Shown: positions 9,005-18,902, numbered from the stretch's first letter. The stretch is 64,000 nt of DNA from Streptomyces longwoodensis (GCF_001514125.1 NZ_KQ948551.1:703314-767313), one strand, 5' to 3'. Translations and numbers: made by a program. The notes: a model not told the origin generated them from the letters alone.

Positions 9005-10327
9005 TCAGACGGCGGCCGGCGGGGCGGCCGGTTCCGCGGCGACGGCGGCGGTCGCCGTGGCCCCGACGGGGGCGGCCACGGCGGGGGCGGCGACGGCGGG
9101 GGCGGCGACGGCCGGGGAGGCCATGGCCGGGGACGGGATGACCGCCGACGGCTCGTCGGTGGCCGGGAGGCCCGCCGGGGGCGGGGTGACGGCGGCCATC
9201 GCGGCGGTGACCACGCCGGCCGGCTCCTCGGCGTCGTTGACGTTGGTGTGGTCGACGACCTGGCGGCGGGAGAGCTTCCAGATGGCCGCGCTGGAGGCGA
9301 TCAGGAAGACGGCCACGACGGCCGTGCCCCAGTCGCCGAGGTCGGTGACCGACTCGGCGAGCGCGCCGACCAGCGCGGCGGCCGGCAGCGTCAGGCCCCA
9401 GGCGACGAACATCCGGGTCGCCGTGGACCAGCGCACCACACCGCCCTTGCGGCCGAGGCCCGCGCCCATCACCGAGCCGGAGACGACGTGCGTGGTGGAC
9501 AGCGAGAAGCCCAGGTGGGAGGAGGCCAGGATCGCGGTGGCGGCGCTGGTCTGGGCGGCGAAGCCCTGCTGCGGCGCCAGGTCGGTCAGGCCCTTGCCCA
9601 TGGTGCGGATGATGCGCCAGCCACCGATGTAGGTGCCGAGCGCGATGGCCAGGCCCGCGGACAGGATGACCCAGGTGGGAGGGTCGGAGTCGGGGGCGAC
9701 GGCGCCGCCGGCGACCAGCGCGAGGGTGATGATGCCCATCGTCTTCTGGGCGTCGTTGGTGCCGTGGGCGAGGGAGACCAGGCCGGCGGAGGCGATCTGG
9801 CCCGCGCGGTAGCCCTTCTCGGCCGCCTTGCCGTCGGCGCTGCGGCCGGCCCGGTAGGACAGGCGGGTCGCGACGGCCGCGGCCACACCGGCCACGATCG
9901 GCGCGGCGACCGCGGGGATCAGCACCTTGGTGACGAGCACCTCGCCGTGGACCGCGCCGAAGCCGGCCGAGGCGATGGTGGCGCCGACCAGGCCGCCCAT
10001 CAGGGCGTGGGAGGAGCTGGAGGGCAGGCCCACCAGCCAGGTCAGGAGGTTCCAGAGGATCGCGCCGACCAGGGCGGCGAAGATGACCTCGGGACGGATG
10101 CCGGTCTCGTCGACGAGACCTTTGGAGATCGTGTTGGCGACCTCCACCGAGAGGAATGCGCCCACCAGGTTGAGCACGGCGGACATGGCCACCGCGACCT
10201 TGGGCTTGAGAGCGCCGGTCGAGATGGTCGTGGCCATCGCGTTGGCGGTGTCGTGGAAACCGTTCGTGAAATCGAACGCGAGTGCGGTTACCACCACAAT
10301 CGCGAGGATCAGCGAGAAGCTTTCCAT
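9005..10327 (-). CDS. pit: Low-affinity inorganic phosphate transporter, PitA/PiT family
   Basis: A 440-residue multi-pass membrane protein that imports phosphate, usually as a metal-phosphate complex with protons. Both PiT repeats are present: ALAFDFTNGFHDTANAMATT at the N terminus and LVSLAHGTNDAQKTMGIITL mid-chain, each with the GxxDxxN-type signature. The C-terminal 90 residues are not membrane-like and form an Ala/Pro-rich tail with repeated AAPAV units, encoded by a 15-bp tandem repeat near 9064-9125. A PHO-box-like direct repeat lies 48 bases upstream of the start, suggesting control by PhoR-PhoP. A small two-helix membrane gene follows. Confidence 0.93.
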   Translation of the reverse strand: MESFSLILAIVVVTALAFDFTNGFHDTANAMATTISTGALKPKVAVAMSAVLNLVGAFLSVEVANTISKGLVDETGIRPEVIFAALVGAILWNLLTWLVGLPSSSSHALMGGLVGATIASAGFGAVHGEVLVTKVLIPAVAAPIVAGVAAAVATRLSYRAGRSADGKAAEKGYRAGQIASAGLVSLAHGTNDAQKTMGIITLALVAGGAVAPDSDPPTWVILSAGLAIALGTYIGGWRIIRTMGKGLTDLAPQQGFAAQTSAATAILASSHLGFSLSTTHVVSGSVMGAGLGRKGGVVRWSTATRMFVAWGLTLPAAALVGALAESVTDLGDWGTAVVAVFLIASSAAIWKLSRRQVVDHTNVNDAEEPAGVVTAAMAAVTPPPAGLPATDEPSAVIPSPAMASPAVAAPAVAAPAVAAPVGATATAAVAAEPAAPPAAV

Positions 10328-10374
10328 TTACCCAGGCAATCGTTCGAAGTCATCGGTCGGTTGACCGTAGGCAA

Positions 10375-10396
10375 CGTGGGTGAACGGAAGATGAAC
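10375..10396 (-). promoter_or_regulatory. PHO box: two 11-bp direct repeats upstream of the phosphate transporter
   Basis: On the minus strand GTTCATCTTCC (10386-10396) is followed immediately by GTTCACCCACG (10375-10385). These match the 11-nucleotide PhoP repeat of Streptomyces, whose core is GTTCACC. The position, 48-69 bases before the start codon, suits a promoter-overlapping site. It is consistent with the transporter belonging to the phosphate regulon. Confidence 0.75.
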
Positions 10397-10554
10397 TGGG
10401 GAGGGCGCCGTGGTGTCCGTCCGGCCGGTTCTCGGCCGCACCGCCCGCGCCGGGGCTTGGGGGGAGCGGGCGCGGCGGGCCGGGGGGACGGATGAGGAGA
10501 TTCCCGTCACATGCGGGCCCACCGGACCGCGCGGCGACCTGGGAGGATCACCGC

Positions 10555-11238
10555 ATGAGCGAGCAGCGGAACCACCGGACGGACCACGGCGATCACGGCG
10601 ACGTCTCCGCCGCCTGGGAGGCGCTGGTCGCGACGGCCCGCCGCACCGTCACCGACGGACTGGTCGTCGGCACCTCCGGCAACGTCTCGGTACGCGTCGG
10701 CGACCTCGTCCTGGTCACCCCCTCGGGCGTCCCCTACGACCGGCTCACCCCCGACGACGTGACCGGCGTGGACCTCGACGGCCGCCAGGTGCTCGGCACC
10801 CTCGTCCCCACCAGCGAACTGCCGCTGCACCTCGCCGTATACGAAACGACGGACGCCACCGCGGTCGTCCACACCCACGCCGTGCACGCCACCGCCGTCT
10901 CCACGCTCGTGGAGGAGCTGCCGCTGGTCCACTACATGGCGGCCGCGCTCGGCGGCCCCGTCCGGGTCGCCCCCTACGCCACGTACGGCAGCGCCGAACT
11001 GGCCCGGAACGCCCTGCGCGCCCTCGACGGCCGCACCGGCTGCCTCCTGCGGAACCACGGCACCCTCACCCACGGCACCGGCCTCGACCAGGCCTACGAC
11101 CGCACCGCCCAGCTGGAGTGGATGTGCCGCCTCTGGCTGACGGCGTCCTCCGTCCCCCACCTGACCCCCACCCTCCTGACCCCCGACCAACTGACCGAGG
11201 CCACGGAAAAGCTCCGCGACTACGGCCAACGGGCCTGA
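10555..11238 (+). CDS. Class II aldolase/adducin family protein (L-fuculose-phosphate aldolase-like)
   Basis: A 227-residue zinc-dependent aldolase of the FucA/AraD type. The phosphate-binding TSGNVSVR, the TPSGVPYD block, the zinc-binding HTHAVHATA, and the third metal His in LLRNHG are all visible. The ATG at 10555 is chosen because GGGAGG precedes it by seven bases; an upstream in-frame codon at 10492 has no ribosome site. The substrate is unknown; fuculose phosphate, ribulose phosphate or a methylthioribulose-type compound are all possible from the fold. It is a single gene, divergent from the phosphate transporter. Confidence 0.88.
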   Translation: MSEQRNHRTDHGDHGDVSAAWEALVATARRTVTDGLVVGTSGNVSVRVGDLVLVTPSGVPYDRLTPDDVTGVDLDGRQVLGTLVPTSELPLHLAVYETTDATAVVHTHAVHATAVSTLVEELPLVHYMAAALGGPVRVAPYATYGSAELARNALRALDGRTGCLLRNHGTLTHGTGLDQAYDRTAQLEWMCRLWLTASSVPHLTPTLLTPDQLTEATEKLRDYGQRA

Positions 11239-11300
11239 GGCCCATGGCTGCACCGGACGCGGGGGACATGGACGAGCTCCGTACCCGGCCCGCTGTCCGT

Positions 11301-11328
11301 CCCTCAAGGGGCGCGGGGAACTGCGCGA
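11301..11328 (+). repeat. Dispersed double-hairpin element, copy 1
   Basis: CCCTCAAGGG followed by GCGCGGGGAACTGCGC folds as two adjacent short hairpins with loops TCAA and GGAA. A near-identical copy lies at 60802-60831. This copy begins 63 bases after the stop of the aldolase gene. The second stem carries a G-T pair where the other copy has G-C, so pairing is kept. The function is unknown; a 3' end or mRNA-processing role is a guess. Confidence 0.6.
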
Positions 11329-11458
11329 ACACCCCCACGCACCCGCACCCGCCGACGCGACCGCACCCCCACCCCGGCCGGACGCAGCCGCCCCACCCCC
11401 GGTGACCCCTCGTGGCCCACCGCTGGCCCTACGCGCACGGGACCTGGACACTGGACCC

Positions 11459-12592
11459 GTGCGCCCTGTCAAAGCGACGGCCGTCGCCGTCACCGCAGCC
11501 CTCGCCGCCGGTGCCGCGAGCGTCGCCGCCGGCCGCCTCGCCAGCGACGCCGCCCTGAAGGCGCCCCCGGGCCGCCCGCTGCCGACCGAGCCCCGGCTCA
11601 CCGTGCACGGCACCGCCGCGGGCCAGATCGTCCTCACCCGCCACCTGGCCAGCCTGCGCCCGGGCACCTACGGCCTGGCCGGCGACGGCTCCCACGCGGT
11701 CGTCGGGCCCGTCCTCGACCGGGCGGCCCCGTCCGCCGACACGGTCGTGCGCCGGCTCGAACGCGTCACCCACGGCAGCCTCAGCCCCGGCGACGCGGTC
11801 TGGCTCACCCCGAACCTCTACGTCGGCGACCCGCGCGGCGCCCTCGGCCTGGACCACGCCGACGTCGACGTGCCCGGCGAACTCGGCCCGCTGCCCGCCT
11901 GGTTCCTGCCCGGCTCCCGCCGCACCTGGGTGATCGCCGTGCACGGCCTGGGCACCACCCGGGAGCACGCCCTGAACCTCATGGGCTTCCTCGCGGGCCG
12001 CAACCTGCCCGTGCTCGCCCTCGCCCACCGCGGCGACCTGGGCGCGCCCCGCTCCCCGGACGGCCTGAACCACCTCGGCGAGACCGAGTGGCGCGACCTG
12101 GACGCCGCGATCCGCTACGCCGTCCGCCACGGCGCCGTCCGCGTCGTCCTGCTCGGCTGGTCCACCGGCGCCACCATGGCGCTGCGCGCCGCCGACCGCT
12201 CCGGGCTGCGCGACCGGATCAGCGGCCTGGTGCTGGACTCCCCGGTCCTCGACTGGCAGACCACCCTGCGCGCCCTCGCCGCCGCCCGCCACACCCCGGG
12301 CGCCCTGCTGCCGCTGGCCGTGCGGGCCGCTCAGGGCCGCGCCGGACTGGGCATCGGCCCCGACGGCGGCCGGCCCGCGTTCGACCCCGCCCGGCTGGCC
12401 GTGCCGACCCTGGTCCTCCACGGCCCCGACGACACGGTCGCCCCGTGGCGGCTCTCCCGCCGCCTCGCCGCCCGGCGCCCCGACCTCGTCTCCCTGCACA
12501 CCGTCCGGGACGCCCCGCACGCCGCGATGTGGAACGCCGACCCGGGCGCCTACGAGGAGGTCCTGCGCCGCTTCCTCACCCCCCTGATGTGA
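11459..12592 (+). CDS. Membrane-anchored alpha/beta hydrolase
   Basis: A 377-residue protein that starts with a basic residue patch and a hydrophobic Ala-rich segment (about residues 5-25), probably a signal anchor. The hydrolase domain contains VIAVHGLGTTREHALN, the nucleophile elbow LLGWSTGATMA (Gly-Trp-Ser-Thr-Gly), the acid in LVLHGPDDTVAPW, and the catalytic His in RDAPHAAMWN, so the triad is complete. The GTG at 11459 is preferred because it places the anchor at the N terminus. The substrate is not known; prolyl oligopeptidase-like or esterase activity is possible. Confidence 0.82.
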   Translation: MRPVKATAVAVTAALAAGAASVAAGRLASDAALKAPPGRPLPTEPRLTVHGTAAGQIVLTRHLASLRPGTYGLAGDGSHAVVGPVLDRAAPSADTVVRRLERVTHGSLSPGDAVWLTPNLYVGDPRGALGLDHADVDVPGELGPLPAWFLPGSRRTWVIAVHGLGTTREHALNLMGFLAGRNLPVLALAHRGDLGAPRSPDGLNHLGETEWRDLDAAIRYAVRHGAVRVVLLGWSTGATMALRAADRSGLRDRISGLVLDSPVLDWQTTLRALAAARHTPGALLPLAVRAAQGRAGLGIGPDGGRPAFDPARLAVPTLVLHGPDDTVAPWRLSRRLAARRPDLVSLHTVRDAPHAAMWNADPGAYEEVLRRFLTPLM

Positions 12593-12774
12593 GCCCCCGC
12601 CGCCCGCGCCGCCACCCGCACGTGCGGGGCGGGCGGAACGGTTCCGTTTAGCGCCGTACGACTGGCCGGAACACCCCCTTCACCTCCCCTCCCGGCGCCA
12701 CCCCTTGGCCAGTCCCGTAGCCCCCCGTGACGTTCCGTTTGGGTTTTCGGACCGTCAACCGGAAGACTGCACCC

Positions 12775-14253
12775 GTGACGTCCCGTATCCCGCGCGACTC
12801 CAGGCTTCGACTCGTCCGCCCCCGACCCCTGGCCGCCGCCCCCTCAGCTGTGAACCAGCGGCGCCCGCGCCGCCCCGCGCCCCGCCCGCCGGAGGGCACC
12901 CCCGCCCCCGCGGAGCTGGCCAGAATGGCACGCTCCGGACTGGCCCCCGCCGCCCGGGTCGCCCGCTGGGCCGACGCGGCCCTCGGCCCCGGCAGCGACG
13001 CGGCGACCGCCGACGGCAAGGCCACCCTGGCCGACGCGACCGCCGAGCGCGCCGCCCGCGACCTCGGCCTCACCCCCGACCGGGTCCGGGCCGACTGGGA
13101 CACGGCCCGCCTCGCCGGACTGATCGAGGTGCACGGCGCCAGCGCCCGCCCCGGCTGGCGGCTGCGCGCCTGGGACCGCGACGACAGCGCCGTGCTGCGC
13201 GGCTGGGTCGCCCTGTTCGACGCCTGGTCGCTGGCCACCCCCGAACCCGGGGACCAGGAGCCCGCCACCGTCGCCGAGGTCGTCTCGGCCATGCCCCAGG
13301 TGCTCTCCTTCCTCCAGCTGTCCGCCGGATCCGTCCCGGTCGACCAGCTCCTGGACCTGCTGCGCCAGCGCGTCACCGAACTGCGCACCGAGCGCTGCGA
13401 GGTCGTCTACGACGCGGACGCCGCCGCCGACCCGGGGACCGCCGCCGCGGACACCCCCGCGCGCCCCGCCCTGGCCGCCGCGGCCGGCCCCGCCGAGACC
13501 GAGGGCGAACCGGCCGACCCCGCGCAGGCCGCCGAACTGGCCCCGCTCCTGGACTGGGCCCTGCACGCCCTCGCCTCCGTGGGCGCCCTCACCTACGGCG
13601 ACGGGCAGGCCACCCTCACCCCCCTCGGCAACTGGGCGGTGTGGGTCAAGCTGGAGCAGATCTGCGTGGCCGCGCAGAGCCCCGCCGGCAACATCGAGCA
13701 GTCCGCCGAGGACATGCTGCGCGGCTGCGCCCAGCTGCGCCCCAACGCCGCCCGCGCCGAGTACCGCGCCTGGCTCGCCGCCCGCCCCGTCGGCAGCGCC
13801 GTCACCGAGCTGCTGGCCGCCGCCCGCGGCGAGGACGCCCTGCTGCGCGGCCTGGCCTTCGAGGCGCTGCGCGTGGTCGGCGCCCCGGCCGAGCCCGACG
13901 TCCGCGCGGTCGTCGAGGAGCCCGCGCTGCGGCCGTACGCCCTGCTGTGGCTCGCCGAGCACGACGGCGTGGACCCCGAGGACGCCCACGAGGTGCTGAC
14001 CCGCGAGGAGGCCACCTGGCTGTGGGTCGACACCGCGGCGGCCGTCGCGGACCACGGCGAGGCCCCGATGCTGGTGCGGCACCTGGAGTCGGCGCTCCAG
14101 CCGACCGTGCCCGCGCTGCTCAAGGAGGTCCGCGCGGTCGGGCACCCGCGCACCGTGCAGGTGCTGGTCGCGCTGGCCGCCGCCCACCCGGACCCGGCGC
14201 TCGCCAAGGCCGTCCGCCGCGCCGCCTTCCAGGTGCACACCGGCGGCCACTAG
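12775..14253 (+). CDS. Conserved actinobacterial protein of unknown function
   Basis: A 492-residue soluble protein with no recognised catalytic motif. The first 45 residues are Arg/Pro-rich and low-complexity. The body is Ala/Leu/Glu-rich and alpha-helical in character, with a winged-helix-like stretch near residues 85-120 (LGLTPDRVRADWDTARLAGL) and HEAT-like helical pairs toward the C terminus. An Ala/Glu/Pro-rich linker lies near residues 225-250. The GTG at 12775 is chosen because AAGACT eight bases upstream could be a promoter -10 for a leaderless transcript; an earlier GTG at 12727 is in frame and cannot be excluded. No function is proposed. Confidence 0.75.
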   Translation: MTSRIPRDSRLRLVRPRPLAAAPSAVNQRRPRRPAPRPPEGTPAPAELARMARSGLAPAARVARWADAALGPGSDAATADGKATLADATAERAARDLGLTPDRVRADWDTARLAGLIEVHGASARPGWRLRAWDRDDSAVLRGWVALFDAWSLATPEPGDQEPATVAEVVSAMPQVLSFLQLSAGSVPVDQLLDLLRQRVTELRTERCEVVYDADAAADPGTAAADTPARPALAAAAGPAETEGEPADPAQAAELAPLLDWALHALASVGALTYGDGQATLTPLGNWAVWVKLEQICVAAQSPAGNIEQSAEDMLRGCAQLRPNAARAEYRAWLAARPVGSAVTELLAAARGEDALLRGLAFEALRVVGAPAEPDVRAVVEEPALRPYALLWLAEHDGVDPEDAHEVLTREEATWLWVDTAAAVADHGEAPMLVRHLESALQPTVPALLKEVRAVGHPRTVQVLVALAAAHPDPALAKAVRRAAFQVHTGGH

Positions 14254-14276
14254 CGCATGCGGGCCGGCCGGTCCCG

Positions 14277-14690
14277 TCAGGCCGGTATCTCGGGGGCGTA
14301 CGTGCCGAAGCTCCACACGTTGCCCTCGAGGTCCCGGGCCATGTAGTCCCGGGAGCCGTACTCCTGGTCGGTCGGGGGCATCAGGACGTCCACGCCGTGC
14401 TCCACCGCGTGCGCGTGGTGCCCGTCGACGTCGTCCACCACGACGTAGACCCCGGTGGTGCCCGCGTTCTTCATCGCCGCGTCGAACACGCCGCCGCGAC
14501 CCCGGGAGCCGAGCATCACCACGCCGTTGCCCTGCACCAGCTCGGCGTGCAGCACCGTGCCGTCCTCGCCCTCGTACACCGACAGCTCCGTGAACCCGAG
14601 TGCCTCGGTGAGCTGCCGGATCGCCGCCTTCGCGTCGGCGTACAGCAGGGTCGGGTAGATGCTGGGCCGGGTGCCGTTCGTGCCGGTCAT
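14277..14690 (-). CDS. VOC-superfamily protein (glyoxalase/bleomycin-resistance fold)
   Basis: A 137-residue protein with the beta-alpha-beta-beta-beta pattern of the VOC fold, including IYPTLLYADAKAAIRQLTEA at the start, GVYVVVDDVDGHHAHAVEHG in the second module, and SRDYMARDLEGNVWSFGTY at the end, the segment that usually carries the last metal ligand. The ATG at 14690 is chosen over a GTG at 14699 because GAGGGAG lies eight bases before it. It could be a dioxygenase, an isomerase or a drug-binding protein; the sequence does not decide. It is convergent with the upstream unknown gene. Confidence 0.83.
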   Translation of the reverse strand: MTGTNGTRPSIYPTLLYADAKAAIRQLTEALGFTELSVYEGEDGTVLHAELVQGNGVVMLGSRGRGGVFDAAMKNAGTTGVYVVVDDVDGHHAHAVEHGVDVLMPPTDQEYGSRDYMARDLEGNVWSFGTYAPEIPA

Positions 14691-14793
14691 ACCGCTCACT
14701 CCCTCGTGGTCCGTCGCTGGTCCACCGTGTGGTCCCTGGTGATCGTCCGGTGATCGTCCGTCCGGTCCGGGAAAAGCCGTTGCACACCCCCGT

Positions 14794-14799
14794 TAGACT
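14794..14799 (+). promoter_or_regulatory. Promoter -10 element for the ABC-F leader transcript
   Basis: TAGACT matches the TAnnnT consensus and ends seven bases before the ATG at 14807, so the transcript would begin at or next to that ATG. No good -35 hexamer is seen at the usual spacing. Confidence 0.5.
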
Positions 14800-14806
14800 G
14801 GGCCCC

Positions 14807-14830
14807 ATGGCCATTCTCCTCGCGCATTAG
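14807..14830 (+). CDS. Leaderless seven-codon leader peptide before the ABC-F gene
   Basis: ATG GCC ATT CTC CTC GCG CAT TAG encodes MAILLAH and ends 58 bases before the ABC-F start. It follows TAGACT by seven bases, the spacing of a leaderless transcript. The downstream leader can pair CGGGAT with ATCCCG around 14834-14860 and is then pyrimidine-rich. Short leader ORFs upstream of antibiotic-resistance ABC-F genes are known to act by ribosome-mediated attenuation; that this one does so is inference. Confidence 0.5.
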   Translation: MAILLAH

Positions 14831-14888
14831 ACGACGGGATCGTCCTCAGCCGTCCATCCCGCCCCTTTCCCCGCCCTGGAGTCTGTCC

Positions 14889-16487
<1,599 letters not shown>

Positions 16488-16488
16488 G

Positions 16489-16509
16489 TGATCCACTCCG
16501 GGTGGATCA
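16489..16509 (+). terminator. Short inverted repeat just after the ABC-F stop
   Basis: TGATCCAC and GTGGATCA form a perfect 8-bp stem with a 5-base loop, starting two bases after the ABC-F stop codon. It may end transcription, though there is no T-run. Each arm contains a GATC site, so it might instead bind the GATC-specific protein encoded downstream. Confidence 0.4.
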
Positions 16510-16814
16510 TTCGGCCCATCGGTGATCCCTCATCTGTGTGAGATCTCCTCGTATCGAGGTGTGTCGTACACGCATTTTCCGGCCGGTCCCCCTCACCCGG
16601 GGCGACCGGCCGCGGTGCGTCCCTGACCTGCTGATTCGTGTGGACGGACGTTCGACCCTGCGGACGGATGTGTGCGGAATCACATATTCCGTTCGTGGGG
16701 ACGCACTCCTGTCGTCACAACCAGGTCGCACGGACCTTGCCGAATGGGTGGCCATCACGCCCCGGAGGGGTGATCATGAGGAGACCAGAGCGCACTTCCC
16801 ATGAGGAGGCACGG

Positions 16815-17036
16815 GTGGCCGAGACTCTGAAGAAGGGCAGCCGGGTGACCGGCGCCGCGCGCGACAAGCTCGCGGCAGACCTGAAGAAGAAGTACGACTC
16901 CGGTGCGAGCATCCGAGCGCTGGCCGAGGAAACCGGCCGCTCGTATGGCTTCGTCCACCGGATGCTCAGCGAGTCGGGCGTCACGCTCCGTGGGCGTGGC
17001 GGGGCGACGCGGGGCAAGAAGACCCCGGCGTCCTGA
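16815..17036 (+). CDS. gbn: GATC-binding nucleoid-associated protein Gbn
   Basis: A 73-residue, highly basic protein with a single helix-turn-helix, ALAEETGRSYGFVHRMLSES, at about residues 33-52, and a Gly/Arg/Lys-rich C-terminal tail ending GKKTPAS. Size and sequence match the Streptomyces coelicolor SCO1839 product, described as the nucleoid-associated protein Gbn, which binds DNA at GATC and is expressed around sporulation. The GTG at 16815 follows GAGGAGGC; the longer in-frame extension upstream lacks a ribosome site. The 325 bases between the ABC-F gene and gbn contain five GATC sites and the inverted repeat CGGAAT-N5-ATTCCG at 16675-16691. Confidence 0.9.
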   Translation: MAETLKKGSRVTGAARDKLAADLKKKYDSGASIRALAEETGRSYGFVHRMLSESGVTLRGRGGATRGKKTPAS

Positions 17037-17199
17037 GCCCGGGCGGCCCATCGGCTCCGCCGGTGGCCACCCGGTCGGCCGGACCCCCTGATTCCACCGC
17101 GGCCCCACAGGGGCCCTGGGGGTGTTCCCGCCCGGCCGGGTGGTTACTGTGCAGTCACTTAGCTGACCGCTGACTGACCGCACCCACCGGAGGCACCGC

Positions 17200-17991
17200 A
17201 TGGCTTCGTCCGACCCGCTCCTCGACCAGGACGGCGTACGTCTCACCGTCGACGACGCGCTCGCCACGGTGACGCTGGCCAACCCGGCCAAGCGCAACGC
17301 CCAGAGCCCCGCGATGTGGCGTGCGCTGGCCGAGGCCGGCCGGCTGCTGCCGGGCGCCGTGCGGGTCGTCGTGCTGCGCGGCGAGGGCAAGTCCTTCTCC
17401 GCCGGCCTCGACCGGCAGATGTTCACGCCCGAGGGCATCGAGGGCGAGCCGTCCTTCATCGACCTCGCGCGCAGCGGCGACGCCGAACTCGACGCCGCCA
17501 TCGCGCGGTTCCAGGAGGGTTTCACCTGGTGGCGGCGCAGCGACCTCGTGTCGATCGCCGCCGTCCAGGGGCACGCCATCGGCGCGGGCTTCCAGCTGGC
17601 CCTCGCCTGTGACCTGCGCGTCGTCGCCGACGACGTGCAGTTCGCGATGCGTGAGACCGGTCTGGGCCTGGTCCCGGACCTGACGGGCACCCACCCGCTG
17701 GTCTCCCTCGTCGGCTACGGCCGCGCGGTCGAAATGTGCCTGACCGGGCGGTTCGTGCAGGCGGCGGAGGCGGTGAGCACCGGGCTGGCGAACATCGCCG
17801 TGCCCGTCGACCAGCTCGACGCGACCGTCACCGAACTGGCGTCCGCGATCCTCGCGGCTCCGCGCGACGCGGTGATCGAGACCAAGGCGCTGCTCCAGGG
17901 CGCCGCGGACCGCACCTACGACGAGCAGCGCGCGGCCGAACGCGCCGCCCAGTCCCGCCGCCTGCGCGACCTGGCCGGCCTCGGCGACTGA
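17200..17991 (+). CDS. Enoyl-CoA hydratase/isomerase family protein
   Basis: A 263-residue crotonase-fold enzyme acting on acyl-CoA thioesters. The oxyanion-hole segments are visible as RGEGKSFSAGLDRQ and VQGHAIGAGFQLALACDLRV, with the usual RETGLGLVPDLTGT block after them. The ATG at 17200 follows GGAGG at the expected distance. Whether it is a true hydratase is unclear, since the second catalytic Glu region reads FAMRETGLG and needs alignment to place. It ends just before a large palindromic terminator shared with the convergent gene. Confidence 0.9.
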   Translation: MASSDPLLDQDGVRLTVDDALATVTLANPAKRNAQSPAMWRALAEAGRLLPGAVRVVVLRGEGKSFSAGLDRQMFTPEGIEGEPSFIDLARSGDAELDAAIARFQEGFTWWRRSDLVSIAAVQGHAIGAGFQLALACDLRVVADDVQFAMRETGLGLVPDLTGTHPLVSLVGYGRAVEMCLTGRFVQAAEAVSTGLANIAVPVDQLDATVTELASAILAAPRDAVIETKALLQGAADRTYDEQRAAERAAQSRRLRDLAGLGD

Positions 17992-17993
17992 CC

Positions 17994-18041
17994 TCGGGTG
18001 AACGCGCGGTGAGCCGGCCGGCTCACCGCGCGTTCACCCGA
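17994..18041. terminator. 48-bp perfect palindrome, bidirectional terminator
   Basis: Bases 17994-18017 are the exact reverse complement of 18018-18041, with no loop bases. It lies between two convergent genes and contains the stop codon (18034-18036) of the minus-strand gene. Such a symmetric stem could end transcription from both sides. Confidence 0.75.
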
Positions 18042-18813
18042 TCGCCGTAATCACCACGGCCACGGTCGGATGGTCGGTGAGCGCGTCGCTCACCGCCGTC
18101 CTGACCTGCCGGGCCACGTCCACGGCCCGGTGGCCGGGGCGCAGGGCAAGCTCCACGCGCGCGTGACGACGCGGCAGGGCCGCCGCCTCCCGGGTCTCAC
18201 CCGGACGGGGGTACTCCAGGTGGACGGCCCGGCCGAGCCCGCCGAGGCGGCCGGTCAGCCCGGCCACCCCGGGAACGTCGAGCGCGACGAGCGCCACGCG
18301 CGCCTCGTCGCCGCCGTCGGGGACGTCGAGCCGCGCCGCCTCAGGCTCCCGTCCGGGCTCCGGCGCGGGTTCGGGTGCCGGGTCCTCGTCCAGCAGCCTC
18401 GTCACCCGCACGTCCACCTCGGTCACCGTCAGGCCCAGCCGTTCGGCGGCGGCCGCGGACAGCACGGCCCGCAGCCGCGCCGCCGCCGAGGGCAACGGCT
18501 CCGCCGGACCCGCCGCGCACTCCGCCGACACCCGCAACGGCCCCGGCGGCAACCCGCTCGGCGGAACCGGCACGACGGGCCCGTGCGCCTCCTGCCCGGC
18601 ATCGGCCGCTTCCGTCGTGCCCTGCTCGTCCGCAGGGCCCACCCGGAGCCTGCCCAGGCGCACCCCGGGCACCTCCCGCCCCGCCGCCCGCAGCACCGTC
18701 GCCACCGCGTCCTCCGTGATCCACGCGCCGTCCCGCGGCCCGCCCAGGGGCAGCAGCCTGCCCAGACCCACCTGCGCGCGCACCGCCCGCGTCCAATCGT
18801 CCGCCGTCGTCAT
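18034..18813 (-). CDS. Uncharacterised protein divergent from the Asp23 cluster
   Basis: A 259-residue protein with an N-terminal region MTTADDWTRAVRAQVGLGRL and a C-terminal domain ending in DVARQVRTAVSDALTDHPTVAVVITAIG, which resembles the Asp23-type segments encoded across the divergent promoter. The middle is Pro/Glu-rich (EDPAPEPAPEPGREPE). Similar Streptomyces proteins have been labelled 'nucleopolyhedrovirus P10 family', a label without functional meaning. The start at 18813 is uncertain because the GGAGG is only one base from the ATG; 18831 and 18852 are alternatives. Its position next to the Asp23/AmaP genes suggests a shared role in envelope homeostasis, which is inference. Confidence 0.7.
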   Translation of the reverse strand: MTTADDWTRAVRAQVGLGRLLPLGGPRDGAWITEDAVATVLRAAGREVPGVRLGRLRVGPADEQGTTEAADAGQEAHGPVVPVPPSGLPPGPLRVSAECAAGPAEPLPSAAARLRAVLSAAAAERLGLTVTEVDVRVTRLLDEDPAPEPAPEPGREPEAARLDVPDGGDEARVALVALDVPGVAGLTGRLGGLGRAVHLEYPRPGETREAAALPRRHARVELALRPGHRAVDVARQVRTAVSDALTDHPTVAVVITAIG

Positions 18814-18902
18814 TCCTCCAGCCTGCCGCATCCCCGGAGCGAAGTCGGACAACCGCGCTTACGGTGGGTACAGGACGACCATCGAAAAAGGGACGTACGG
18901 CG

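Noticed and set aside
9064..9125. A minisatellite or mobile repeat in the phosphate transporter gene
   Set aside because: The 15-base units encode the Ala/Pro tail of the protein in frame; this is low-complexity coding sequence.
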